A stretch of DNA of 46,746 nucleotides from Prochlorococcus sp. AG-402-G22 (GTDB lineage Bacteria; Cyanobacteriota; Cyanobacteriia; PCC-6307; Cyanobiaceae). The translations under genes and the position numbers were made by a program. The notes beneath the pieces are model-generated. The model searched no databases, was not told the origin of the DNA, and worked only from the letters and a program-made list of their open reading frames with translations. How positions within the stretch are numbered: position 1 is the stretch's first letter; every line of letters starts with the position of its first letter. The stretch spans positions 1 through 46,746 of the forward strand of contig QCHV01000014.1 of assembly GCA_003217035.1 (NCBI GenBank), in the 5' to 3' direction. This document shows, in pieces, positions 17,494 to 25,019 of the stretch.

Positions 17494-18699
17494 ATGAATA
17501 GCTATATTCCATCAAGAAGGTTTGGTCGTACAGAGATAGAGATGCCAGTTTTGTCTTTGGGAGGGATGCGTTTTCAGCAAAGTTGGACTGATTTAGAGAG
17601 TCGAGAAATAAACAATGCAAGTCAGGAGAATATTGAGAAGACACTTAGAAAGGCTATTGACCATGGCCTGCATCATTTAGAAACAGCAAGGCATTATGGA
17701 ACATCTGAGCTTCAACTTGGTTTGGCCATGGGAAAGATTCATGATTCTAAAAGAATTCTTCAAACAAAAGTGCCCCCTAGAGATAAGGCTAGTGAATTTG
17801 AGAAAGAGCTTGAATTGAGTTTTCAGAGATTGCAATCTGAAAAGGTTGACCTTCTTTCAATTCATGGTCTTAATCTTTTTGAGCATTTAGATCAGACTAT
17901 TAGGCCTGGTGGATGTCTTGATGTAGTTCGCCGATGGCAAAAAAATGGTCGTATTGGCCATGTTGGATTCTCGACTCATGGCCCCACTGATTTAATTGTT
18001 CAAGCTATAGAGACTAATCAATTTGATTATGTCAATCTACATTGGTATTTCATCTTTCAGGACAACGAGCCTGCATTAGAAGCTGCAGCAAAGTTAGATC
18101 TTGGTGTTTTTATTATTAGTCCTACAGACAAAGGTGGCCACTTACATTCACCATCTTCTAAGCTTTTAGATTTGTGCTCTCCTTTGCATCCTATTGTTTT
18201 TAATGATCTTTTTTGCTTGCAAGATCAAAGAGTTCATACGATAAGTATTGGCGCCAATAATCCTGATAACTTTGCTAGACATCTTCAAGCTGTTCATTTG
18301 ATAGACAAGACTTGTTGCTCAATTTCAAAGATACAATCACGTTTATTAGATGCTTCTAGATGCGCATTAAGTGATGAATGGCTTGAAACATGGAGAATAG
18401 GTTTGCCAAGTTGGGAAAATACCCCTGGGGGAATAAATATACCTGTTTTGCTTTGGTTGCATAACCTTATGGAGTCTTGGGACTTGGAGGGTTTTGCTAG
18501 CTCCCGCTATAAATTATTGGGTCAAGCTAATCATTGGTTCCCAGGTTGTAATGCAGATTCCTTGGATGAAGAAATTACAGAGAGTCAGATCAAAGTAGTA
18601 CTTCATCGGAGTCCCTGGAAGAATGATATTCCTAGACTGCTGCGTCAACTTAAAAACCGCTTGAAAGGCAACAAGTTAAATAGGTTATCCAGAGCCTAA
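17494..18699 (+). CDS. aldo/keto reductase family protein with degenerate C-terminal Fe-S region
   Basis: Residues 1-~290 form an aldo/keto reductase TIM barrel: RRFGRTEIEMPVLSLGGMRF, HHLETARHYGTSELQLG with the likely catalytic Tyr, LLSIHGLN and IGHVGFSTHGP. The C-terminal ~100 residues align by eye with the COG1453 extension that normally carries a CxxCxxCxxxCP ferredoxin motif. Here that position reads GLPSWENTPGGINIP, with the cysteines gone while the following 'GINIP' is kept. The natural substrate is unknown; the family uses NAD(P)H. It is 11 nt downstream of a ferredoxin gene and its stop overlaps the convergent rsmG stop. Confidence 0.87.
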   Translation: MNSYIPSRRFGRTEIEMPVLSLGGMRFQQSWTDLESREINNASQENIEKTLRKAIDHGLHHLETARHYGTSELQLGLAMGKIHDSKRILQTKVPPRDKASEFEKELELSFQRLQSEKVDLLSIHGLNLFEHLDQTIRPGGCLDVVRRWQKNGRIGHVGFSTHGPTDLIVQAIETNQFDYVNLHWYFIFQDNEPALEAAAKLDLGVFIISPTDKGGHLHSPSSKLLDLCSPLHPIVFNDLFCLQDQRVHTISIGANNPDNFARHLQAVHLIDKTCCSISKIQSRLLDASRCALSDEWLETWRIGLPSWENTPGGINIPVLLWLHNLMESWDLEGFASSRYKLLGQANHWFPGCNADSLDEEITESQIKVVLHRSPWKNDIPRLLRQLKNRLKGNKLNRLSRA

Positions 18700-19439
18700 T
18701 TACTTAAAGGCCTTTTGTTTGGCACTCCAATGGCCCTTGGGTATCTAAGAGGGCATTTTTCAAAACTAATAAGTTTGACCAAGTGTCTAATGCCTTTGTT
18801 TTCTGGAAGTTTAATGCTTTCTATTGTTTTTATTTTTGCTTTTAGTAATTTCAGTGCCCTTTTTAGTTTGATTTCCTCAGCCTTAGTCCATTTACCTTGA
18901 TATAAGATTGCCTCCCCTGTTTGGTTTAAAAGAGGTATGAGGTACTCTGCTACCACAGAAGATTTGGATACTGCTCTGGCTACTGCAAGGTCATATTTTT
19001 CTCTGCAATTACTATCTTGTCCTGCCAGCTCTGCGCGTACTGTTCTTACGTCAACTCTTTCGCTGAGTCCAATTGCTTCGGAGATGGATTTTAGTGCTTT
19101 AGTCTTTCGACTAATGGAATCGATCAGAGTGATTTTTGCATTTGGAAGAGCGATTGCAATTGCTAAGCCTGGCAATCCACAGCCAGAACCTATATCAATA
19201 ACCTTTTTACTTTGATTTGCAACCCTTAATTCATTGCTTATTGGCCATAAACTATCGAGAATTTGAGAAACCCAATAGTCACTTCCATTAACTAGTCTTG
19301 TCAGGTTGACTTTAGAATTCCATTCTTTTAAAAGAGTCTGAAGGTAAATGAATTGTTCAATTTGATCAGATGAAGGGTACCAGTTGATAAGTTTCCATAT
19401 TGGTGAGTCTTGACTTTTGTAGTCTGCATTAGTTGTCAT
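18696..19439 (-). CDS. rsmG: 16S rRNA (guanine527-N7)-methyltransferase
   Basis: RsmG (GidB) makes m7G527 in the 530 loop of 16S rRNA using SAM. The 247-residue product has the Rossmann motif I VIDIGSGCGLPGLAIAIALP, the acidic ITLIDS end of strand 2, and the VRAELAGQ and AVARAVSK blocks typical of the family. The start ATG is clear. The 3' end shares 4 nt with the aldo/keto reductase gene on the other strand, leaving no space for a terminator. It is divergent from the J-domain gene, with a 56-bp spacer. Confidence 0.95.
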   Translation of the reverse strand: MTTNADYKSQDSPIWKLINWYPSSDQIEQFIYLQTLLKEWNSKVNLTRLVNGSDYWVSQILDSLWPISNELRVANQSKKVIDIGSGCGLPGLAIAIALPNAKITLIDSISRKTKALKSISEAIGLSERVDVRTVRAELAGQDSNCREKYDLAVARAVSKSSVVAEYLIPLLNQTGEAILYQGKWTKAEEIKLKRALKLLKAKIKTIESIKLPENKGIRHLVKLISFEKCPLRYPRAIGVPNKRPLSN

Positions 19440-19495
19440 GAATAAAATGAAGACTCGATCAAACCTTTTTAATCAAAATAATCATATGTGGTCCT

Positions 19496-20038
19496 TTGAT
19501 TCAATCTGAGAGCTATTACGAACTTTTAGGGGTTTCTCAAGCAGCCGATGCTAAAACGTTGCGAAAAGCATTTCATCGCCTAAGTAAAGATTTGCATCCT
19601 GACACCACCTCTCTACCTATACAAGAGGCCTCACAAAGATTCCGTCAGGTGTGCGAAGCTTATGAATTCTTGTCAGATTCATCTCGAAGAGAGCTCTATG
19701 ATAAGTCTCTTGGTTTAAAAAATCTTGAATCAAAGAGATCTTTTGGTTCAAAGGAATTATCTTCCAGAGTTTCAATAGAGACTAAGGTTCAGAATGCGCA
19801 ACTCAGACCATTCTCTGGGGGCGAATTATTTTCTTTATTGCTTTTATGTATAGCTCTTTTATTAAGTTTGTTGGTAGCTTTAGGGTTTGCTTTATTGGAT
19901 GGGAGGCAACTTCAAGTTCTCCCTAGTTGGCTCTCAGTCGAACAATCCTTACCTGTTTCCACCTCAGCAACCACGATAGATGTTGGCATTCCCTCCAAGT
20001 TCAACGCCTTTAAATCAACACTCATTAGTAGCACTTGA
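19496..20038 (+). CDS. membrane-anchored J-domain (DnaJ-like) protein
   Basis: A 180-residue protein with an N-terminal J domain (residues ~7-70: YYELLGVSQAADAKTLRKAF, then HPD at 34-36) and the closing YEFLSDSSRRELYD. A linker leads to one transmembrane helix at about 111-133 and a short C-terminal segment. The Gly/Phe-rich and zinc-finger regions of canonical DnaJ are absent, so it is a specialised DnaK co-chaperone on a membrane. The client is unknown. The start is TTG. The last 59 nt overlap the next gene in a different frame. Confidence 0.88.
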   Translation: MIQSESYYELLGVSQAADAKTLRKAFHRLSKDLHPDTTSLPIQEASQRFRQVCEAYEFLSDSSRRELYDKSLGLKNLESKRSFGSKELSSRVSIETKVQNAQLRPFSGGELFSLLLLCIALLLSLLVALGFALLDGRQLQVLPSWLSVEQSLPVSTSATTIDVGIPSKFNAFKSTLISST

Positions 20039-20246
20039 ATTTTGGTTATCACAACTTGGCGCAACGAAAAGCAATGAAGACCCTTGCCTTTGGATCTGGA
20101 CTAAGCCTGAATGGTCTGCTCAGATAGAGGTAGGGCAAGATGAGTTAAGAGTCACTTGGCTTGAAGGTCCGCAAGAAAACATTTTCAGCTTCCCTTATGG
20201 GTTGCCGCGTCAAGATATTGAAGATGCATTAAAGCAAGGACCTTAA
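19980..20246 (+). CDS. DUF3143 family protein, 88 aa
   Basis: This 88-residue protein, MLAFPPSSTPLNQHSLVALE and onward, ends PYGLPRQDIEDALKQGP, and both ends match the DUF3143 family of cyanobacteria as I know it. There are no catalytic motifs. The ATG at 19980 lies 59 nt inside the J-domain gene, in the +1-shifted frame. That start is supported because family members begin with the same 'PP-x-TPL' motif. Translation is probably coupled to the upstream gene. The stop is 2 nt from the convergent bioA stop. Confidence 0.85.
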   Translation: MLAFPPSSTPLNQHSLVALEFWLSQLGATKSNEDPCLWIWTKPEWSAQIEVGQDELRVTWLEGPQENIFSFPYGLPRQDIEDALKQGP

Positions 20247-20247
20247 G

Positions 20248-21555
20248 TTAGACAATCTCAAGCCCATTGCTAATCGTTGAATAACATTTTTCTAATTGGC
20301 TATCGTCAATGCATAGTGGAGGTAGTAGATAGACAACATTACCAAGAGGTCTTATGAAAACATTATGCTGTAATGCATATTGTTTAAGAGCTTTCCCAGC
20401 AGAGTTTAGATATCCTCCAGCTCCTTCTACTTCAATATTAAAAGCTGCAATTGTTCCAACAAGCCTTGGTTTAGTTACTTTGGGGTGATTGGCTAGTTTT
20501 TTTAGATGAGGTAGATGTCGTGACTCTAAGCCCTCATAGGCAAGTGGGTTTCCTTCTAATAGGTCTAAACTTGCATTCCCAGCAGCACATCCTAATGGAT
20601 TGGCCGTAAAACTGTGACCATGCCAAAAAGTTAGATTTGGGTCATTCCCAATAAAACTTTCAAAGATTTCTTCCCGTACCATTGTTACACCCATTGGTAA
20701 AAAACCACTTGTTAGACCTTTGGAAAGACTGATGAGGTCGGGTGAAATTTTCGCACGATGTGATGCGAATAAGTTCCCACATCTACCGAAACCCGTCATC
20801 ACTTCATCTGCAATTAGAAGCGCTTGTGATTGACGAACTACCTTTTCTACTTTTTTTAGGAATTCTTCTCTTACCATTGCCATTCCACCCGCTCCTTGCA
20901 CTAATGGTTCAAGAATTACAGCAATGGTTGGTTCTTCCAGTAGTTTCTCTAGTTGCGAGATCGCTTTTTGTTCTCGGGCTTCTACGCTTGTATCGTCCCA
21001 CCATGTTGCCGGCCAAGGAACTCTTTGAACAGGAAAAAGCATTTCGTCAAAAGGTTTGTTGAATAAGTTCCTCTCTCCTACTGCCATAGCCCCAAACGTA
21101 TCGCCATGGTAAGCCCCCTCAAAAGCTATTAGTTGTTTCCTTGGCTCATTCTTGTTGTGCCAAAATTGGCATGCAATTTTTAGAGCTACTTCTACAGCAG
21201 TTGACCCGTTGTCAGAAAAGAATAATCTTTCAAGTCCAGTTAAAGCACTAAGTCTTTTTGCAAGTTCCTCTGCTTGTGGATGTGTGAAATCCGCAAAAAT
21301 AACTTGCTCAAGTTTTTTAGCTTGATTAGCTATTGCGTTGGCAATATATGTATTTGCATGTCCATGGAGCGTTACCCACCAGCTGCTAATTGCATCTATA
21401 ATTGGCGGTTCATCATTATCTCTTATGAGTAAAGCATTTTCTCCAGCGATAACTTTTTGTGGTGGTATTGATGAAGCGATTTGTGTGAATGGGGGCCAAA
21501 TATGTGAGCCCCAATTTTGTGAAGAGGGTTTTACTGGTTGATAAGAATAGTTCAA
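20248..21555 (-). CDS. bioA: adenosylmethionine-8-amino-7-oxononanoate aminotransferase
   Basis: BioA makes 7,8-diaminopelargonate from KAPA, using SAM as amino donor and PLP as cofactor. The 435-residue fold-type I aminotransferase has DEVMTGFGR at 250-258, the PLP lysine Lys279 in SLSKGLTSG, and GAYHGDTFGAMAVG near 148-160. The 'WPPFTQ' and 'ISSWWVTLHGH' segments are typical of BioA rather than related aminotransferases. Translation starts at TTG. It is the last gene of the biotin cluster and is separated from bioD by 97 bp that contains a 12-bp palindrome, so it may have its own promoter. Confidence 0.96.
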   Translation of the reverse strand: MNYSYQPVKPSSQNWGSHIWPPFTQIASSIPPQKVIAGENALLIRDNDEPPIIDAISSWWVTLHGHANTYIANAIANQAKKLEQVIFADFTHPQAEELAKRLSALTGLERLFFSDNGSTAVEVALKIACQFWHNKNEPRKQLIAFEGAYHGDTFGAMAVGERNLFNKPFDEMLFPVQRVPWPATWWDDTSVEAREQKAISQLEKLLEEPTIAVILEPLVQGAGGMAMVREEFLKKVEKVVRQSQALLIADEVMTGFGRCGNLFASHRAKISPDLISLSKGLTSGFLPMGVTMVREEIFESFIGNDPNLTFWHGHSFTANPLGCAAGNASLDLLEGNPLAYEGLESRHLPHLKKLANHPKVTKPRLVGTIAAFNIEVEGAGGYLNSAGKALKQYALQHNVFIRPLGNVVYLLPPLCIDDSQLEKCYSTISNGLEIV

Positions 21556-21568
21556 GCTATCTCACTAG

Positions 21569-21580
21569 TAGATATATCTA
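21569..21580. promoter_or_regulatory. 12-bp perfect palindrome upstream of bioA
   Basis: TAGATATATCTA at 21569-21580 reads the same on both strands and lies 14 bp before the bioA start, in the 97-bp gap after bioD. Its position and symmetry fit a regulator site. The AT-rich makeup makes a chance palindrome possible, so this is only a candidate. Confidence 0.25.
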
Positions 21581-21652
21581 TCTTATAGGAGTAGTTAAAT
21601 AATTCTCGTAGTATATTCGTAGTTGTTGGATCTTCTTATTACGATTAGTAGA

Positions 21653-22312
21653 TTAATTGCAAGTGTTTTTTGTTAGAGCTGCAAGGTTTGCCCCAATATT
21701 TTGTTGTAACCATTCTTTTGAGAGTTCTTTTGACGAAAGGTTTTTGAAATAAGGTAATTCCGCAAGGATTGGTACTTTCCCAAGTTGTTTTAAAGTTCTG
21801 GGATTGTCTTCGTGTAGAGGCCCATTGAGTACAAGTCCCATTATGGGAATCTTTCGCTTGTTTAGTGCTTCAATGCTCAAAAGTGTGTGATTAAGAGTCC
21901 CTAACCCGCTTTTTGCCACTAGAACTACAGGTACCCCCCAGGATTTGATTTGTTCGATTTGAAGCAATTTGCGATTAAGTGGAACCATCAGGCCTCCTGC
22001 TGTCTCAATAATTAATGGTTTTGTGGTTGTAGGTATTTTTAAATTATTTGCATCAACTTCTTGCTCTTCTTTTTCTGCTGCCCAGTGAGGTGATACGGCA
22101 GCATTGAATTTATAGGCTTCTGGCAGCAATCGTTCTTTTGGGAGATTGAGAATCTTACTGACTTGATTTGTATCTCCACCATCTTCAAGACCACTTTGTA
22201 TCGGCTTCCAGTAGGCAGCTGTTAAACCTTGTACGAATAGACAGCTGACTATAGTTTTGCCAACATCCGTTCCTGTGCCACATATAACTAATTGAATTTG
22301 TTTAGGGCTCAT
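21653..22312 (-). CDS. bioD: ATP-dependent dethiobiotin synthetase
   Basis: BioD carboxylates diaminopelargonate to dethiobiotin using CO2 and ATP. The P-loop is VICGTGTDVGKTIVSC, and the PIQSGLEDGGDT and IIETAGGLMVPL blocks are typical. The frame is open 23 codons further upstream, but the ATG at 22312-22310 overlaps the bioC stop as ATGA and gives the usual short N-terminus MSPKQIQLVICGTG, about 219 residues. It is therefore translationally coupled to bioC. Confidence 0.94.
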   Translation of the reverse strand: MSPKQIQLVICGTGTDVGKTIVSCLFVQGLTAAYWKPIQSGLEDGGDTNQVSKILNLPKERLLPEAYKFNAAVSPHWAAEKEEQEVDANNLKIPTTTKPLIIETAGGLMVPLNRKLLQIEQIKSWGVPVVLVAKSGLGTLNHTLLSIEALNKRKIPIMGLVLNGPLHEDNPRTLKQLGKVPILAELPYFKNLSSKELSKEWLQQNIGANLAALTKNTCN

Positions 22313-23067
22313 TTTTGTACTAAGAGAATTTGGACTACCCATGTAAGTTGTGCTTCTTTGTTGTTTTTTGATAGTGGCCATGACTTATATATTTTTCGCC
22401 ATTGGCTAACACTTAGAGGCTTCTTAGGACTGGCTTGAGCACCAACCTTGATTAATGACTTTAACAATGAAGTTACCCCAGGCGCAGTTTGAGTAAATTT
22501 TTCTAATCGATGCAATCGAATATTTTTCCCAGGGATTGCATTGGCTATAGATATATGGGAAGGAAAATTCATAGCAGTATAGGTTACGTTGGCATGGCAT
22601 GCGGCTTGCTGCCATTCAGGGAAGCATCCTTCGACTGGGAGTGATACTGCTAACCACCCTCCAGGTGAGATGGCTGAGAACCATTCTTGGAGTTTTGTTG
22701 TTGGTTCGCTTAACCAATGAAGTGCAAAATTAGAAGCAATTAAACTTGGAGCTTCCGACCAATTCCTAGGTAGTCCTTTTTCAAGGTTATAATAAAGAAC
22801 ACTTTTCTCTTGAGAGTGTTGATTAAGCATCTCTTTTGACCCATCTACCCTTATTACAGTTTGGTTGGGATTCAAATCTTCTAACGCATCTGCAAGTAAG
22901 CCTGTGCCAGAGCCTAAGTCAATCCATCTTCCTTGAGGGATATTTTGTTCCGAGCAAAATTCTACTAGCTTTTCAGCAAATCTTTTTTGGACTACTGCTG
23001 CTTGATTATAATTCTCTGAAGCATTGTCGAAGTTTTTCAAAACACTGTTTTTCCATTCATGGCTCAT
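22309..23067 (-). CDS. bioC: malonyl-ACP O-methyltransferase BioC
   Basis: BioC methylates malonyl-ACP so that the fatty acid machinery can build the pimeloyl chain of biotin. The 252-residue SAM methyltransferase begins with a BioC-like helix (NFDNASENYNQAAVVQKRFA), then motif I WIDLGSGTGLLADAL. The block SLIASNFALHWL matches the conserved 'SNLALQW' segment of BioC. It lies between bioK (2 nt upstream) and bioD (4-nt overlap). Family and context together make the assignment firm. Confidence 0.93.
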   Translation of the reverse strand: MSHEWKNSVLKNFDNASENYNQAAVVQKRFAEKLVEFCSEQNIPQGRWIDLGSGTGLLADALEDLNPNQTVIRVDGSKEMLNQHSQEKSVLYYNLEKGLPRNWSEAPSLIASNFALHWLSEPTTKLQEWFSAISPGGWLAVSLPVEGCFPEWQQAACHANVTYTAMNFPSHISIANAIPGKNIRLHRLEKFTQTAPGVTSLLKSLIKVGAQASPKKPLSVSQWRKIYKSWPLSKNNKEAQLTWVVQILLVQK

Positions 23068-23069
23068 AG

Positions 23070-23780
23070 CTATTCATCCATCCAATGTCTTACATCTTTA
23101 ATTAATTTGGGTTGCAGTATTGAATGCCCTTCTCCTTTTATTATCCAATTTTGAGGAGGTTTATTTAGGTAATCGTTAAGTTGATTAAGAAGATCCTTTT
23201 TGGTTGAAGGGTGAAGAATTTTGTCTTCTTCTCCATTTATTACTAACACCCTTGCTTTAGGAGATATTCCTGTTGGCAAGCCATTGGTTTTTATGAGAAT
23301 GTCTAAATCAGCTTGGAGTTTCTCACGACCTTTTGAAGACAAACTTTGATTAATGAGATCGGGTGCATTTCTTCTGAAATCATGGGGACTACTTGCTTTT
23401 GTAAGAAACGCAATAAGCATGTTTTTTTCTGTTGCATTTATTAAATGTTTTTGCATGCCAGCTAGGCCTATCTTTAAGGCTCTACTTTCTAATCCTTTTG
23501 GGATAAATCGACTAAAACTGTTTAGAAAAACGATATCTCTTGCCTCGGATAATAATTTGCTTGATAACAAATGAGCTCCAAGGGAGTGGCAAATTAAAGC
23601 TTTTTTCATATATGAATTATTTGTTTTATCACTTTTCCAGTCAGGCTCGAAAGGTTTAACTGTGCCGTAACCACGCTCTCCACTTTGCCAAAGCCATCCA
23701 TTAGAAGAAAAGTGTCGCTTCCAAATAGTCCAACTTTTGCTATCGCTGCACCAACCATGCATAGCGATTACTTCTTTCAT
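23070..23780 (-). CDS. bioK: pimeloyl-ACP methyl ester esterase, BioK type
   Basis: A 236-residue alpha/beta hydrolase. The probable triad is Ser66 in ICHSLGAH, Asp186 in NGEEDKIL and His219 in GEGHSIL. The position directly between bioF (4-nt overlap) and bioC (2-nt gap) indicates the esterase that releases pimeloyl-ACP from its methyl ester, the job BioH does in E. coli. From published work I recall that Synechococcus and Prochlorococcus use a distinct, unrelated-in-sequence enzyme named BioK, and this protein fits its context. The assignment relies more on context than on residue-level comparison. Confidence 0.85.
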   Translation of the reverse strand: MKEVIAMHGWCSDSKSWTIWKRHFSSNGWLWQSGERGYGTVKPFEPDWKSDKTNNSYMKKALICHSLGAHLLSSKLLSEARDIVFLNSFSRFIPKGLESRALKIGLAGMQKHLINATEKNMLIAFLTKASSPHDFRRNAPDLINQSLSSKGREKLQADLDILIKTNGLPTGISPKARVLVINGEEDKILHPSTKKDLLNQLNDYLNKPPQNWIIKGEGHSILQPKLIKDVRHWMDE

Positions 23781-24907
23781 GCGATGTTTAAGCCTGAAAT
23801 AAGCTTTTTAAGAGTATTTTGAGGAAGATTTCTTCTCAAGACAATTCTTAATCGCGATGTCCCCTCTGGCACAGTAGGTGGGCGAATTGCCATGCTTAGT
23901 AAACCTTTTTTCTCAAGTTGCTTTTGGTGATTAAGTGCTTGTTGATCTGATCCAATCAAGAGAGAAAGTATAGGGCCATCCCCTGGAGGATTTCCCCACC
24001 CCTTTTGGGTTAGTTCATTCCTCCATCGTTTACTTTCTAGTAGCAGTTCTTCTCCCCAGTTAGGGTGTTCTTTAATCAAATCGAGGCTTGCCAATGCGGC
24101 TGCAGCTAATGGAGGGGCGAGTGCGGTTGTATATCTAAAGGCCCCACTAGTTTGAATTAAAACTTCTCTTAGGATTTTGTTGCTTGCCAAGAAAGCTCCT
24201 CCACTCCCAAAAGCTTTGCCAAATGTTCCACTGATTATGTCGATTGGACTTGAAATCTCAAAACATTTACCTCTCCCTTGAGGTCCCATTACACCAAGTG
24301 CATGAGCTTCATCAACTAAGAGTCTGGCACCATACTTTTCACATAGCTTTGCTATCACTTTTAAAGGTGGGCTTGTACCTTCCATGCTGAAAAGACTTTC
24401 AGTTATAACTAAAGAGTCTTGGTTTGAGTGGAGTTTGAGAAGTCTTTCCAGGTCACTCGTGTCATTATGTGAATAGCGTTTTAGCTTTGCTCCACTTGCT
24501 TTGATGCCAATTAATAAAGAGTGATGGATTAATTTATCTGCTATTACTGTTGTGTTTCGATTAGCTAATGCAATAACAGCAGCAAGATTTGCTTGAAAAC
24601 CACTGGGAAAGATTAAAACAGATTCTCGCTTTAACCATTTGCATAATGCATCCTCTAACTCTTCGTGTATCGGACGACTGCCTGTAAGAAGGCGAGATCC
24701 ACCTGCCCCTACCCCTTCTGAATGCATTGTTTGATGTGCTGCATTAATTAGATTTGTGTGTCTGCTGAGACCTAGGTAGTCATTGCTTGCAAGGTCAAGG
24801 AGCTTCCCTTCATTCCCTTTATGATCTATTGACCTGAATTCGGTCTTTCCTTGAACCAAGGAAAGTGTTCTGATTTGACGAAGTCTTGACAGTGGTGTCT
24901 TGGGCAT
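23777..24907 (-). CDS. bioF: 8-amino-7-oxononanoate synthase
   Basis: BioF condenses pimeloyl-ACP with L-alanine to give KAPA and CO2, with PLP. The 376-residue alpha-oxoamine synthase has GAGGSRLLTGS at 67-77, LLVDEAHALGVMG near 197-208, and the PLP lysine Lys231 in SGTFGKAFGSGGAF. It is the first gene of the minus-strand biotin cluster; its TGA overlaps the bioK ATG (ATGA). The promoter must lie in the short region shared with the divergent helicase gene. Confidence 0.96.
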   Translation of the reverse strand: MPKTPLSRLRQIRTLSLVQGKTEFRSIDHKGNEGKLLDLASNDYLGLSRHTNLINAAHQTMHSEGVGAGGSRLLTGSRPIHEELEDALCKWLKRESVLIFPSGFQANLAAVIALANRNTTVIADKLIHHSLLIGIKASGAKLKRYSHNDTSDLERLLKLHSNQDSLVITESLFSMEGTSPPLKVIAKLCEKYGARLLVDEAHALGVMGPQGRGKCFEISSPIDIISGTFGKAFGSGGAFLASNKILREVLIQTSGAFRYTTALAPPLAAAALASLDLIKEHPNWGEELLLESKRWRNELTQKGWGNPPGDGPILSLLIGSDQQALNHQKQLEKKGLLSMAIRPPTVPEGTSRLRIVLRRNLPQNTLKKLISGLNIA

Positions 24908-25019
24908 TCTTCCAGTTATTTATGGATTACGGCATTCGCAACCTTAGTATTTGCATAGCTTAATCTTTATCGAAACATTCAATGAGAATAATCACTCTTG
25001 GGTTACTAAGATTGGGTTG

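Noticed and set aside
18706-18715. AAAGGCCTTT palindrome near the AKR/rsmG junction
   Set aside because: It lies inside rsmG, has no loop for a hairpin and is not followed by a clear T-run, so it is not a convincing terminator.
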